The translations under genes and the position numbers were made by a program. DNA of 64,000 nt, taken from contig NC_039489.1 of NCBI RefSeq assembly GCF_003590095.1, positions 5,146,001 through 5,210,000 of the forward strand, in the 5' to 3' direction. Below, piece by piece: positions 27,701 to 42,700 of the stretch (its first letter is position 1; every line of letters starts with the position of its first letter). This DNA comes from Trichoplusia ni. Lineage: Eukaryota; Arthropoda; Insecta; Lepidoptera; Noctuidae. The notes under the pieces were generated by a model that had not been told where the DNA came from, searched no databases, and was given only the letters and a program-made list of their open reading frames with translations.

Positions 27701-30700
27701 GGTGACGTCTTCGCAAACATTATTTTAAACTACTTGCAGACGAACGTTTGATTGGCAGCTATCAACAAAGATTCTGGCAGGATGTTACTTGAATTTATTA
27801 ATCTTTTGTATAAATGTAGTAGTTCTTCAAAATGTTTTACGTTAGCTTACATGTAAAAGGCGCAGTCTCCTTCAACCTAAGCAAGGCGATATCGTTCGTC
27901 TTCTGATAATTCGTAGGGTAGTACTTCGGGTGCGGTATAACTTTTTCTATGTCTATTCTGATAACGCCGTCATTGCAGTCTTCGGCGTCTGCTTCAACTA
28001 TCGCGCAATCTTCTCCCTCGTTTGCTGTGTCGTATTCTCCAAGGCGTACGGTTGTTCTGGAATAAGTTGATTGCGACTTTAAATGCGAGGGTGCTTGACT
28101 GCAATCAGCAATTAATTACGAAAAGTGGACAACAACTTAACAAAGTTTTGAAGTTGCCTGATGTCTGACGGTCCAAATAGACGAGAGTTTTTTTACAGAT
28201 GGGAAATCAGCAAATACCTACTTCTGTTTTGGGTTTTTTTATTGACAGAGCCGTCAGAAGATGAATGAGAAACACTTCTGCCCATGAGTTTCAGGACACA
28301 ATTAGGTTACACATGAAAACAAACAATGAAATAAAAAAAGTTTATATATCCTTACGGCACTCCATTGTCTAGAACTGGACCACGTACACAATGTGCCGCT
28401 GTGAGCACGTATTTACCGCTGATGAGTACTCCACCACATAACAGATACCTGTCACCCGTTCTGTTCAAGTATTCAATTATCACAGCCCATGGGTACTGGT
28501 CTATTGCTGCTTCTTTTGCACCTGAAATCAAATGTTTAGCGAAATCATTACCGGGTCCTTTTATCTCTCTGGCTGATTTATAATGATTATTTTTGCTAAA
28601 GATATTGGTACGTTCAGTATTAATTACTCAACGTAAACGCAACGATTTATTACTTTTCGCTGACATGACTAAATCTCTTTTAAGATAGTAAATCCTAGAT
28701 GTTCTCATCTTGTATTCATCTTACTTTAAGATGAATACAAGATGAAATAACTTTTGTACAAATATTTTCATAATCCTAAAACCGTCCTTATATGGGAAAA
28801 GGCCTGTGTCCAAAAATGACTTAAATGTAGTCTGATTTTATTATCATTTACTCCCTGACACCGTACTAACCTACAAGTTTGTTCCCGACTCTGCTGTCGA
28901 CACCACAGCAGTCGGTGCGCGAATCAGGTGGAAAGGCGTTCATCAAAGCCGAGCAGTTTGGTGGTGGGCCGCAACACACGCTGTATTGTACATTGCTCTT
29001 ACAACTGAAAATATGTATAAATACAACATGATAGCTATGCAAGACTGATGGAGACTGATTTGCGTGTTAGCCGTGTCGTAGCGTGTTTGGTTGTTAAAGC
29101 AAAGTCTTTTGGTTTTGGTCGTGGTCTTGGATTTCTTTCTACCTAGCCATGAATTCTTTGATATTTGCCATGTAAGAATAGATTTAATGAAAAGAGGACT
29201 ATTAGAGGTTATAAGTGGTAAGTGTCGAATATCTTTAATTTATTTTAAGAAAGTTTTACCTAAGTAAATTACGTTGAGACAAATATGAGTAGATCGCATA
29301 GCAGTTAAATAACGTTATATTAACAATTATTTGAAGTTTTGATTTTACTCGTTCACCATTAATCAAGGTTCAATATCGCTCATTATTGCGATATCCAAAG
29401 TTCCAAGTAATTAAAACATCGAAATTGTTTCAAAGAAATCATAAGTGGAAATCCTTGACATTCCTAATACAGGTTCTTAACTACGAATAAGAAACATACG
29501 TATTCTGACATTATTGCAATAATACCGTGTCCTTTTTGTCTCGTCATAAACAACTTCGTCACAATCAAGATGATATTCCCGATTACGTGTTTCTATATGA
29601 GTATCCTCAATTACATTTTCCACTTTGTCCTAATTAATGTCAATTGAAATTATTTTTATCGCACTCTAAGGATTGTTTTCATAATCTCATTTCTTTGTAA
29701 GGTCCCCCTCACTAAGGATTTCATTCCTTTTATCGCGGGGGGTTACACAGACATTCAAGTCAAATGTGCAGACAACCAGACTGAAAAACAATTTCTGGAC
29801 AAAACAAATTCAAAATCTGTTGATAACAAAATTCTATATGACTGCACGGATAGCCGAGTGGTTGAGGACACCTCGCCAAACCCGCTAAGCTGACGTGTCG
29901 CGAATTCGATCCCCGCGTGCATTTGTCAATCCACGAATGCCTGCGTTGAGTCTGACTGTTTGCAGAACGGTGTGGCAGGGGGCCACACCAGGATTAAGTT
30001 TCTTAACTTATTGTACTTGCTTGCTTATTTGTTAGTCAACTTGTATACCTGGCTTGCTTACTGAACTTTTAGCCTTATTCTTTGTTGGTGGCGCATATAG
30101 AACCATCTAAGTTCTATAAAACGATGATGTCAAGTAACACAACCATAACATAACTTTACCATAAATTTGTATTAAACCTGTTTACTCGTTTTTTGCTTTG
30201 ATCTTTTCCTGTTTTGTGTGTACCTACTTAACGTCATCAATATTTGTGTTGTCGTCAGTAATAAGCTCATTCATTATTTTTATTCTATTTTATATTGCCT
30301 GGCTATGTTTATACCTGTAATCATTTGAGACTTTATCTATTTACTTCCTTCCTGTTCAAGTCATCTATTTATAATGAGTCACAGTCTTATGTATTAGCTT
30401 TTCCTTTGTAAGAAGTTTAAGCGTCTCTTACTTCAAACGTGAAGGACAAATATTGTTAAGAATTTCGTTTAAAAACCTTTATGCAAATGAAATAAAATCA
30501 TTTAGTAGCTATTTAAGTGCGAGTACGACATGTCATCACTTTCATTTGTAATTTTTTCATTAACTGATTTAGGCATTTCCTATCTGACTACGTTTGTAAT
30601 TGAATACCAAAATGAACTAATTGGCCACTTTGTAAAGTCCAGAAAATATATTTAGAAACATGATTATTAGCATATCTTATTAGCAATTGTGTAGAGTATT

Positions 30701-33700
30701 CTCCTAGGTCATGGGCTAACCTTTTGAAAAAGAACCAGATATCGATGGTTTTCAAACTCAACCAATTATTTTACTTACGCAGAATTCTTGATAAACTCCA
30801 TGTGTTTTTTTGAGATCGGTGGTTTTAGCAAATTTACAAGATGTGAGCACAAATATATGCTGATGCAGCTCCCTACGTCCCCATCTGGCGTGTAACATGA
30901 TCCTTTTTTCAGCGGAGGTTTCGGACAGCATAACTGGAAAGTTTAAGTACGCATTGAATAAATTTGACTGGAGTTTAAATAATATAAAGTTCCCATAATA
31001 ACGGGATATAAGGAAAGGACCCGCTCAAAACAAAATACTTATAGAAATAATTAGTTATTACACCCACGTCTGTTTACTGCGTGTTGGTAATTGTAGACCA
31101 TTTATGTCCAGATTATATCACGTTTTCCTTAGGAGCTAGAATGAGACAAGTCGCTTAGTTATAACAGAGTTTTACTGAGTCAGTAGATACCGTTATTTTA
31201 TAGAAATGCGTTGGATTTCAATATGCATACAATCAAAATGACTGTTGTCAATTTCAAACACTTTTTTCCGGATAGGATCATCAAACAACGCCTCCGGCTT
31301 TGGGTTGAGCAGAAGGGTGTGTTAGATTTTTACTGACTAAAACCCACCCATGTTTGTTTTTTTTTTGTACCGGTTTCTCAGTAACCTTTGCGAACAATTC
31401 CGTTTTCCCGGAAGGCATCAGGCCACGAAAGTTTCAACCTGGAGTGTAGAACACTCTCCAATCAAAATTCGGGCACTAAGCTTTGGTATGAAAGAAAGTG
31501 TTTTTGATCCAATAGATAAATAGAATAAATTTAGTAATTGTATTTGCAATGAAACAAAAAATACTGTTCAAAACTAACCTGTCTTCGTCCATCAGGTGCA
31601 GGTGCTGGGCATAGCGATTTCCTCAGAAGCTCGACCTCTTCTTCCGACTTTAGTTTCTTGTCGGTGAGACTTGCTAATGATGGACATTTCTCCACTGTCA
31701 TACACTCTCCTAGCTCATTGTCGGGCGTTCGACATTGTGTTGTGTGTGGTGATGACGCTGTAAACGTAAAATAAGGTCTTATTACTTATCAGCCACAGGA
31801 CCAAGAGAATGTTACATCGCTATTCAATAAAAATGCAAAAGAAACTTCAATGTATGGGAATAGCACCCCTTTTCGATTGCAGCGTGACTTGTTACTTCAG
31901 TCAGTGCAATCTGTACATCGGCGTGATTCGGCAGCGTCAGCGCTTAGAGAAATTTTACTTGTATAAGTAAAGATTTATTCGTTTTTTCGATGGTCAATGG
32001 TTGTGACTTATGACACGGTAACCGGGGCGCATTTGTTAAATTCTGACAATTGAAAACCGAATGGAAATAGAAAGTCTCCCGCAGGCAGCTGCGTAAAGGT
32101 ACCTTGTTTACTTATTTTAACTGAATTTTGTACTTAATGTAGATGGTAGGGTTTTTTTACTTTCGGTTGCTTTAATACATGTCTAATTTTCAGTAGCTTA
32201 AATAACAATTTGCGGTTTGTTCAATTGATGTGTTTTGTTTTTCCTTATTTAATTGACGGCAATTATTAAACAAAAGATCAAAATTAAAATAATTATTAAT
32301 ATTTTTAAACGTTTAATTTTTTCAACTTGATCAAGAGTTTTCGGTGTGAATTATTGGACGTAAGTGATTATTTTTTGTTGTAGCCGGTATGACGTCTTTT
32401 AAATGAAATCATAGTATCGCATGGTAAGGTTAAGGACCAACGTTTTACGTCATACAAAACTCGTGTGGATCTTGATTTTTCAATGTCATACACGTTGGTT
32501 GTTGCAAAAAGCTTCTTCGATTTTTTTAAACGCCCGAGAAATTAGTTTCTTTTTTTCTATATTTAAGTACTGCACCCTGAATCTCTTTGCTGCTGTTTAT
32601 CGATTTTATTATATATTAACGCAAGGAAAATTTATTGCGTTGGGTTTTTTTCTGCATCAACTCTAATAATAGGATTAAATTGTCAACGTATAATAGATGA
32701 CCTCTAGAAAATCCCAGCAAACGTTGTTCTGCCATACAAATGAGTTCAAGGTATTAAAAAAAAAACATTTTAAGCAGGCAGCTTTCAGATCAACGACAGC
32801 GATTTGAGATCTGGAGCACTGTATGCCGAATCTGGTCAGAGTTGTTAACATGATAAGCTCCAACGCGTGCTTGCACCCTTCAATGGCGGACTTTTCTTGT
32901 TTAGTCATACGAATTAACACATTTTAATAGTCGAATAATTATGTATTCTATAAAGACACCGCTAAGGAAAATTATGAAATACCACTTCAACCTAACGTTG
33001 GGTTTTACGTCAAGATTATTAAACAGCGAAAAATTTAAGTTGCGTAAGTTTAGTCGGGCGCGTGTTGCCATCAAAATGAGTTGTATTGCGTTGGCATAAA
33101 GCCGTTGTTAATTTCACCTGATGTTCTGCCGACTGTACTAAATGCAAATTGAGTTTTTGTTTTATTATGGGTTATTTGTAAACATTAATAATTGCCAATT
33201 AGGTATAGAAATGTTCTTGACTAAGTTTTGGCCTCAACAACTTCGCCAGGACGGATTTGACCATTTGGCTTTATTACCGTAGCCAAAAATGCCCCTTGTA
33301 AGCTCCAATATTTTATGATATTCTGTTAAACTGTTGACATAGAAGAGTTGAAACTATTGAGCGGGACAGACAGACAGTATTTTGACATAAGTGGTGTGTG
33401 GCAAGGGCTGTCAAATACAACATCACAAGGGCACAGTGTACATATAACTTCTGTTAAGGTACATCTCATAATTAATTAATTAATCAACTGCATTTTCCTA
33501 TAAGAACATCGATTGAATTTTACAGTCTTGTCTTGTAAAGATGTTGGCATCCAGCCTCCTTATTTGGCTATGCAGGTCAAGCTTTCACTTAACACTAAAA
33601 CTACAGTCTCATAGATAAGTTGATTCTATACACGTGTGGCAGATAAATAAAATATACTAGCAGTCACCCGGGGATCTGCTTGGATTGATATCAGAAGAAC

Positions 33701-36700
33701 CCGATGTTTTACTAAGAGCAGTAAGAGCACATCCACACACATATCTCTAGTAAATTATTAAAGTCGAAATAGTCGTTTTTGTAGAAACATCGAGACATTC
33801 TCACAAACTTTCGTGTTTGTTTTATTAGCAAGATTCCACTTAAAGTTTTAGTATGTCGTCATTATGTTTACCGGCACTATAAATCAAAATGTTTCGATGT
33901 AAGCAAAACTTACTATTCAGCTCATTAATATATTTTTTTTGTGAGTTTTTTACTTTATACTAGTCGATAATTAAAACCGGTTATAATCTTGTAGTTAAAC
34001 TGAATGTAAACTTAGTTGATATAATCACTATAATTATGATACGCGATTAAAGATATATTTACAAAATCACTATAACAAACACATGTTTACAAACTCCAAA
34101 TAGATCGTTAAAATAAAAACACAATTTTCCTTAAGATTATACTTGGAGCGAGAAGATTTAAGTTTTAAAAACAAAACAAAGGATTGTTTAACGATATAAG
34201 TTCAGTTACCTGCTTGATCAAATGAAAGGCACAGAGCAAATGCAACAACGAAAAACAACTTCATATTAGCAAATATCACTGAACACATTTATATGACGCT
34301 CGCAAAATGCGTCTGCGCCGATCAGTGGCCCGACTGTGTATGACGGCTATGATTCTGTAGCACAGTATAAATTACCATATTAAAATATAAACAATAAATA
34401 AGAACAGTTACTCAAAAGATCGGCTTAAAATACTAATATTTAAGTTGAGTGTTCCATGGCTTTCCTTAACATTTCGAACTTATTTTTAGTTTTGAGGCCG
34501 GTTTTGTCCAATTTCAGTGTTTCGGGAAGTTGAGGAGGTATTTTCCATGCATTGGGACATTTTGTGTACTAAATAATGTTCTAATTTTAATAATGTCGCG
34601 ATCTTAAGAGACTCGTTTTGGATAGTCCGGTTGACCACGGTCAACGTTTCTTCATTGTTTTTTTTTTCTTAGAATATGTGAATTCGGTAACAAGGTTCTA
34701 CAAGAGTATTCGCTTAGTTTGGATGAAATTGTGACTTAACTCGATACGATTATGACTATTTTTTCTTTGGATTTAAAAATAATAGAATAAAGGTGCCATT
34801 TGCATTTTTAAGTGGTGGTATATTTTTCTTGGAAATAGTATGCGTAAGCGTTTTGAAATCGATAGCTTGACAAGAGATGGCGCTATCTGCCCGTATAACT
34901 CGCACTGGCCATATTATAATAAGTCGGAATTAGGAGCAAATGTTTTTTACTCAATTCAAGTTTAGATTATTTTAAAACATTTCGAATTTATTCTATACCC
35001 GTGATTTACTTTATCCTGGTCACCGTACAGTCATTTCCAAATTATTGTTTTGTGTCTGACTTGACTTTATTTTTATTGGGATGACCTATTATGGGCTAAA
35101 CGGGTTTGCCTTTTATAATGCTGTAGACGTTTTTTTTATGTCCGATGTTTAAAGATAGCCATGTAGGTATTAGTTTTTAACTTATTTATTTATTATGTAA
35201 TCAAAAAGTTTTGACGATGCAAATTATTAGTGCAGAAATATGACGTTAAGCCCCGTCACAAAACCTTTTTTCAAGCATCTTATCGTCTTGGTTTTTTGGT
35301 TAGAGGTATCCCAAAGTATACTGCACTATTCATTTTTGGACTCCCCACTTACATGTAAGATTTAAATATACGTATATAAACTCTAAGGAAAATTAAATGC
35401 TATTAAGTTAAAACCCTACTCAGTTAAACTACATAGTTATTTAGTTATCTGGCCTCTAGTCTGCTATGTTGTCGTACAGAATTGACGTTTAAAAATCATA
35501 ATTGGCTTTGGCGCAATGGTCTTTCGTCAATTTCCCCTTTTCCTTTCAGAAAAATAGTTTACTATTCTACGGTTTTATAATATGTAGGTATTTAGCTTTC
35601 TCTGCATATCATTCAATAAAGAACTTAATTCTTCTGTCGTAGAGGGTTTCACTAATATTCAAACCACATGCATAGTGATACAAAGAATCAAGACAAACAT
35701 ACATTACCTAGATCTTTCATTTGGCAGTGACAAACTCGGCTTTTCTCGTACATACCGCTGCACGCTGTTAGACATGAATCATCACCTTCTTCCATGGAAT
35801 ACTTTTTATCGAGAGAATTTTTTTAACGACTCCCGCACTAAGGAAATTAATCCTTGTGTCGCGAGGGGTTTCTCGAACGTACAATTCACATGCACACAGA
35901 CACCCAGACACCCAGACTCAAAACAAGCATTCGTGGATCACACAAATGCTTGTCCTACGCGGGAATCGAACCCGTAACACGACGCGTACAGTAGTTTTAG
36001 CGTAGTGACCTCCACCACTCGGCTATCCGTGCAGTCCGTGCACTAAATTGCCTGAGCTAGGATTACTGGTTTATTTTATCCTCCAGCAGTCTGTGGGGAA
36101 AAACAGTATTACTCACCTTTGTCGAGAGGGCTCTTTAAGAAGTGTCAATTCGATGAGACAACTGAAGGAAAAATCTGGTAAGAAAAGCTTGTCAACGTTA
36201 GGTAACTAAACGGATGTTCAGCAAAACTGTTGAGGTCACCTTGCGGATCTCACTGCGCTCGGCGTGTCTTGGGTTCGATCCCCGCTTATGACAAGTGTTA
36301 GTATGATCCTCAAATGCTTGTCCTGAGTTAATCCGGTGTCTTTGATCATGTTATTTCAAAGTTTTTTAATTACCCGCTATATTGTGCAGCTGCTGATTAT
36401 TTGATTAAATTTAATCCTTGGGGTTTAAATTCATAATCGTGGAATTCGAAAAAAAATATTAACGAAGACTGGTGATCACAACTGAGCTCTGTTATTCACT
36501 GATTTTTTTGATTGATTTTTTGTTATGTGGTTTTGTGAGTGAGTAGTTGAAATCTTATTTTAGTCTGCGATCTTAATATATCGTCAGTTCCTGCCAATTC
36601 TAAATTGTATTCATCCCACCAAAAAAAGGAAGATGTTTCCTGCCATGGTTGTCTGCCGATGTTGTCGATCTGGAGCTCTACGAACCGTTTACCTATTTGT

Positions 36701-39700
36701 TATTTAGAAGACGGATTTAAGGAGTTTATTTCGACATTTCTTCTCTGGGTAGTCAGATAGGAAATGTCGACTCCAGCGTTGTTAACAAAAGACATGTAAA
36801 AGTGATGTCATATTAACCTAGTCGCACTTAACATGACAGTGATACATGAATGTTTCAGGTTAGGTATAAAATAATACACAAAAGCATCATTTGATAAACA
36901 CTATTTTATTTTAAATTTTAATAATCTCAATAGTCGATGTTTGACTTACGAACTATTCAGATCAAAACCAGCTCAATTGCGGTGAGATCTTTAACATCAC
37001 GCGTGATGCAAACCCAGAGAGAGAAACATGTGTTCTTTATTTCTATTGTTATAAAGTTTATAATTGCAAAAATAAATGCAAACAGTTGATGATTTTTACT
37101 TGATTATTTAATATCAAAATATTGCTTACAAACGTCCGTGCCGCTGTTCATTAGGTAAAGCTATCAACATTGTATCACACTCCTCTATAAGACATTTCAA
37201 TTCCACTTATTCTTTTTAGGTGTTAGTACCTTCAAATATAGGAATCACTTTATTTCTCTCTCTTCAACCAACAAATAAAACAGCTAGACCTAATTTGCAA
37301 TGATATCAATAATCGTTAATCGAATTTATATTAAACCTTAATATACTGCTAGCATGACGAAATACAGGAGACATAAATTATTTGAACATTTGAGCAATTT
37401 ATTAAAGTTACAGACTTTTTAATACAAACACTTTCCCATAAAATACAATTTGTCTAAGCTACATAATTTGAGTCATGGAGAAGAAAGTCTTTTAAACAAT
37501 ATCAATTACGTCGTTGGTGAACTAATTTGAAATTTTAACCCCAATATCTGAAAGGTACCTTTGAAAACTGTGTAATATTTGTCAAATTCATTTGCAGTGA
37601 TTCGTGAAACTTTAGGTTATCATCATATTGGTGAACAGCAGAATCAATATAGCATCCTTTCAGAAACCAGCGATTATTATAGGTTGTTTTAAGTATCGAA
37701 ACGTGTGAAAGAAGGAAAATATTTGTACTTGTAAGTTCATAGCAAAAATGAAATCAAATTAGATCAGTCGACGCTCGAATCCTTTACTGAAAATGAAGAT
37801 ACTATTAAGGGGTAATAGTTCTTCTTATCCAGTCTAAGTACTCGTATACTTTGCTGTACACTCCGGGAATGCCCTCCATACCGCAGGGCACGGGACCGAA
37901 GCTCACAATACCAATGACCTCATAAGTCCTGCCGTCTTCGTACATGAGGGGGCCCCCGGAGTCTCCCTTGCAGGAGTCCTTGCCGTTGATGCCGCCGGCG
38001 CAGAGCTGGCCCGCCCATAAGTTGACGCTGCGGCCTGGTAAACTGTAGGCCGGTTGGCACCTCTGCAAACAAGTATATGAGGGTTAATAAAATGAATGAA
38101 GTTGAATTTTTTAGTGACTATATCGAAAGCTTGCAAGTTTTTCCGTTTACGCAAATTGTTACTTTATATAATCTAGAATTTCCAGTAGACCTGTGTGAAA
38201 TTTATTTAAAAGTTTTGCTGTTTTTTTACCACTATCTGCTGCTATCAATACCGAACTAAAATTGGAACTAAATATCTAACTTTGAATTGTTAATTTTGGG
38301 GAAATTAATGAAAAATATTCTATAAATGAATCACATTGTGAAAATTGGCTATATTAGATAAAAGATAGTCAAAAAGATTACTCTGATCTTATCAAGTAGC
38401 AGATTTTAATATAACTTACTTCTGGTGGGACGTAGGGCAGGTCGACGTGCAGTTTGACGTTACTGTACGACTGCCTCGTGCTGACTGCTCCCCATCCAGC
38501 GGCGTAAAGCGTAAAGTTAGCGGGGATCCTGCTTGGAGACGTCCAATCTCTGGTCGGCAAACAGATTGGACGGATGAAGTCTGTAAATTAGAAGGGGTTG
38601 TTATAATTTTGCTGAAATCTTAAAAGTTTTAAGGCTCTTTTAAACTTGAGTGTTTATTTATTTTTTACTTCTTATTATTTGAACGGTTGTGAATATACCT
38701 GTAAATGGCGCAGTCTCCTTCAGTCTGAGCAAAGCTATGTCATGCCTCTTCTGAGGGGACACAGGGTTGTACTGTGGATGCGGTATGGCCCTCTCGATCG
38801 CGATTCTGGTCACACCATCTGTACAGTCCTCGCCGTTAGCTTCGACTGGCGCGCAATCTTGACCCTCATTGGCAATATCGTATTCACCAAGGCGAACTCT
38901 CTTCCTGAAAAATAAGCATGTTGGTTTATTCTCTATCTAAGAAGTCATCGCAGTCATCACAGTCCTGGTGGTACATATGGTAATCATTATTTTTTTGTAA
39001 AATTAATGATTACCATATGTATGTATGTTTGTAGCTTCTTCACGCTCAAACTGATGGACCGGTTTCGATGAAATTTGGTATGAATTTGACAACATGGATA
39101 CATTCAGCCGACGTTAAAGGACGCCACTCAGCCATTCAGGCGAAGCCGCAGGTACTAATTTATTAAGGTTAGAAACTCACGGCGTGCCAACATCCAGGAC
39201 TTGTCCAGCCACACAATGGCCAGCAGTGAGCACGTATTTCCCGCTGATCAGAACACCTCCGCATAGCAGCTTCGTGACGCCCTGTTTGACGTATTCAATC
39301 ATCACCAACCATGGGTACTGGTCTACCGTTGTCGCGTTACCACCTGAAATTTGTTAATGTTGATAGAATTCTTTATCGCTGAACTGAGTGATATGGATTT
39401 TTTTCCCCTGATCTGTTATCACTTGGCCTTTCATCCGGTCTCAGATTATCGTTGAGTTTTGGGTTGGGACACCCTGTTTAAACATTTTTTTATGCTCATA
39501 AAGTTCTACTTACCTACGATCTTGTTGCCGACTCTGCTGTCTACGCCACAGCACTCAGTGCGAGGATCAGGCGGGAAAGCGTTCATCCTAGCTTGACAGT
39601 TACCGATTACCACATCCTTTTGTCTATTGCCCATTGGTCCACAGCATACACTGTACTGTTCAGTACCTTCACACCTTGAAAAATTAAAAACAAACATTCA

Positions 39701-42700
39701 AGCTATCAAAAAATTGTTCGACTAAGTTGTGACAAAATTCAAGCGCAAAAAGAACACTTGATTAGTTCGCTTTGCTTGTATGGTGGTTGTATGTTTGAGC
39801 ATTTTCTACGTATTTCAATAACGTACATGCAAGGAACGATGTAGGAATGTATTGTCTACGTAGTTCGTAGTAGGATTGTCCAGAAATAAGCCTAAATGTC
39901 TCATGATATTTGTAATTTCTATAATACTATATTCTATAACGTTATAGAATCGTTATTTGTCGAAATTATGGACCAGTCGCCATATCAACCTGAAGTCCTT
40001 GACATTCTCAACAGGTTCTTAACAATAAACGTACCTTCCTGCATTATTGCAGATTTTCCTTAAACATTTTATTAAGTGCTTGTGAAGGTCGCTATAATCT
40101 GAGACGAAGAATTCCCCATGAGAGAAGTTAATATGAAATCTTAAGAAACAAAGGTTTATGAAGACCTTTCCTTCATTAACATGGCCTTTTATTCTAGTAT
40201 GAATGACCCATGAAATATTGTCGAGGAAATATTTTTGCTGAAACTGGAATTTTTCAGGCCGAAAAGAACCGAAGCCTATTCAAATTGGGATGACATTTAC
40301 ATTTACTGCTATATTGTTGTTTGCTTACTTGGAGTTCTGGACGTATTTTATGTTCTCAGGTGGTACAGGAGGTTTTAGCATATTCGCGAGATGGGGGCAC
40401 GAGTATAGGCTGATGCATTGTCCAGGCTGCCCTTCAGGGGTATAGCAACTTCCTTCCGGCTCTGGCGTTGGTGTCGTTGCTTTTGGACAGCAAACCTGGG
40501 AAATTTAATAAACAATAGGCTATGTTTAATTTTGAAACGAATGTTAGGAAGTTAGGAGACTTGACGAGTTTGATATCTGCACAAAAAGGACCTATAGTGA
40601 TGGAGTCCGAGCAATGGATGATGAGGCACAGGCCGGCGCCGAACCGGTGTGAGTAAGAAAAAAAGTATTTTCAATTGGAATAATATCATGTCTAGTAGTA
40701 TACTAGCATAGTAGTAGTATACCTGTCTGTTCATCTCATAATGCAACATACTGTTCCTTAAACCTCTAATTTCCGTCATTGTGCAAGTGACTTAAATGTT
40801 TGCAACGCGATACAAGGATTTAATACCTTACTGCGGGAGTCGTTTAGTAGCGGTAGTAAAAAAACATAGATTTTATAGATAAACCGTTACGGAATTAGTT
40901 TATCAAAATCTTTATATCAAACTAGCTGTTGCCCGCGACTTCGTTCGCGTGGTTAGAAGATATAAGTTATGATTCATACCTGCCCTGTTTTTTACACATT
41001 TTCCATTGTATCTTCGCTTCTATTAGTCGCAGCGTGATGGTATATAGCCTATATAATGGTCTATTCAATACAAAAATAATTTTTCAATTTGAACCAGTAG
41101 TTCCTGAGATTAGCGCGTTCAAACAAACAAACAAACTCTTCAGCTTTATATATTAGTATAAAAGTATAGGTTTATTCTTTCCAAGTATGCACTAGTGTTA
41201 CTTAAATCACTACCAGAACCAGCGTATTGATATTTGTGTAGTTAAATAAATACTCACGGCTGGTGCATCCCCGTCGTAGCCGCACTGTGACTTCTTCAGC
41301 AGGTCAACGTCCTGGCTCGTGCGATCCTTCTTGCTGATCAAGGCCAGCAGAGGCGGACATTTGTACACTGATATGCACTCGCCCTCGTCGTCGCTTGGAG
41401 TATTGCAATAATTTGATTCTGTAATGGATAACCAAAATGTGAACATGGGCGTTACTTTTCCAAATTTTCAACTGGGAGATTTTGCGATTGATTGGACTTG
41501 GCGTGCGTAATGTATGTTGATGTCTCGTATGGTACGAAATTATGAAATTATTTCAAATACTGCAATACTTATTTTAAATAAATTAGATTCACACGGAATA
41601 AATACAATGGTATATCAGTAGACAAAGATGACGAAAAACAGATAAGGTACATACATGTGTCATTTTATAAATGTACCAAATTTTCTAAATTACACAGTAG
41701 AGATATAGATACATGTAGGAGGATAGGATATAAACATGGGTGAAGGTTATTGGAAAGATATCGTATAACGATTAACGATGTCAATAGGGATCAAAGTAAA
41801 GGTCAACGATGCAGGTAAGGAAAATAAAATGAACAAGTTGATGTGTTAAAAGATGTATTTATTTTGGTAAGACTTAAATTTTATTTTATCCTCAAGATAA
41901 AGGTGTAAAGTTGAAGATAGCGTATTTTGTATTTTTGTGCTGTGAAATAATCTGAAAGTATAATGCCCAATATCTAAGATCGTCAAAACCAAAACTGAAG
42001 TTAGATTTTGATGAATTCCGAAATTTGGGATCTTCTTGTAACGCCATGGAAATCCTCTTGAGACCACGATTCAGTCAAACAGTATGTGCGTTTAGACAGT
42101 AGGAGAGAATTCCTGTCCGGGTCATCTGAAGGTGTTTGTTGTCGGTATGTTCAAGTTATTATGCCTCCTTTTGTGAAAACTTACCACTTTCCGATTGATC
42201 ATTATCATTATCATTATCACTGTCACTGTTGCTTTCGTCTTCTTCGGTTTCGTCATTGTAACTGATATTTGCTTCTATAAAATATTAGATAGAAATGAGT
42301 TAGATTGCTTCGTAATTCTAATCAATTATTAAGCATCTTTATTAAGCCTCACTATACGACGCCAAAGTACAGTCTATTGATCTATTTCTTTAACATTATC
42401 AAAATAAAAGCTGACATCAATAGTTGTAAATTCTACGTCTAAAATTATATAGTATTTAGCATTTATGTTAAGTTCCGTTTAAGATAAACAAACCACGATC
42501 AAAACCTCCGCATTAATTTCGTGTTTCTCTACCTGATTGTTAGGCGTTAGGTTATTGTAATCGGTGAACGATTCAACATACGGCATTTCTGCTTCAGAAC
42601 CCTAATCAGAATATCCTTTTTAAATGTCACTCACCCTTGTGTCATGTCACCCTATTTTTCTATCTGCTAAAGTTCTCATTCTCGTTAAATCAGAATGCTG

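Larger units (their letters stand above)
34265..37804. other. Spacer between proteases A and B
   Basis: 3.5 kb containing the inferred promoter of A, SINE copies at 35822-36038 (minus) and 36226-36345 (plus, truncated), an unexplained open segment at 36087-36177, and the 3' UTR of protease B. The rest is AT-rich without recognisable content. Confidence 0.6.
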
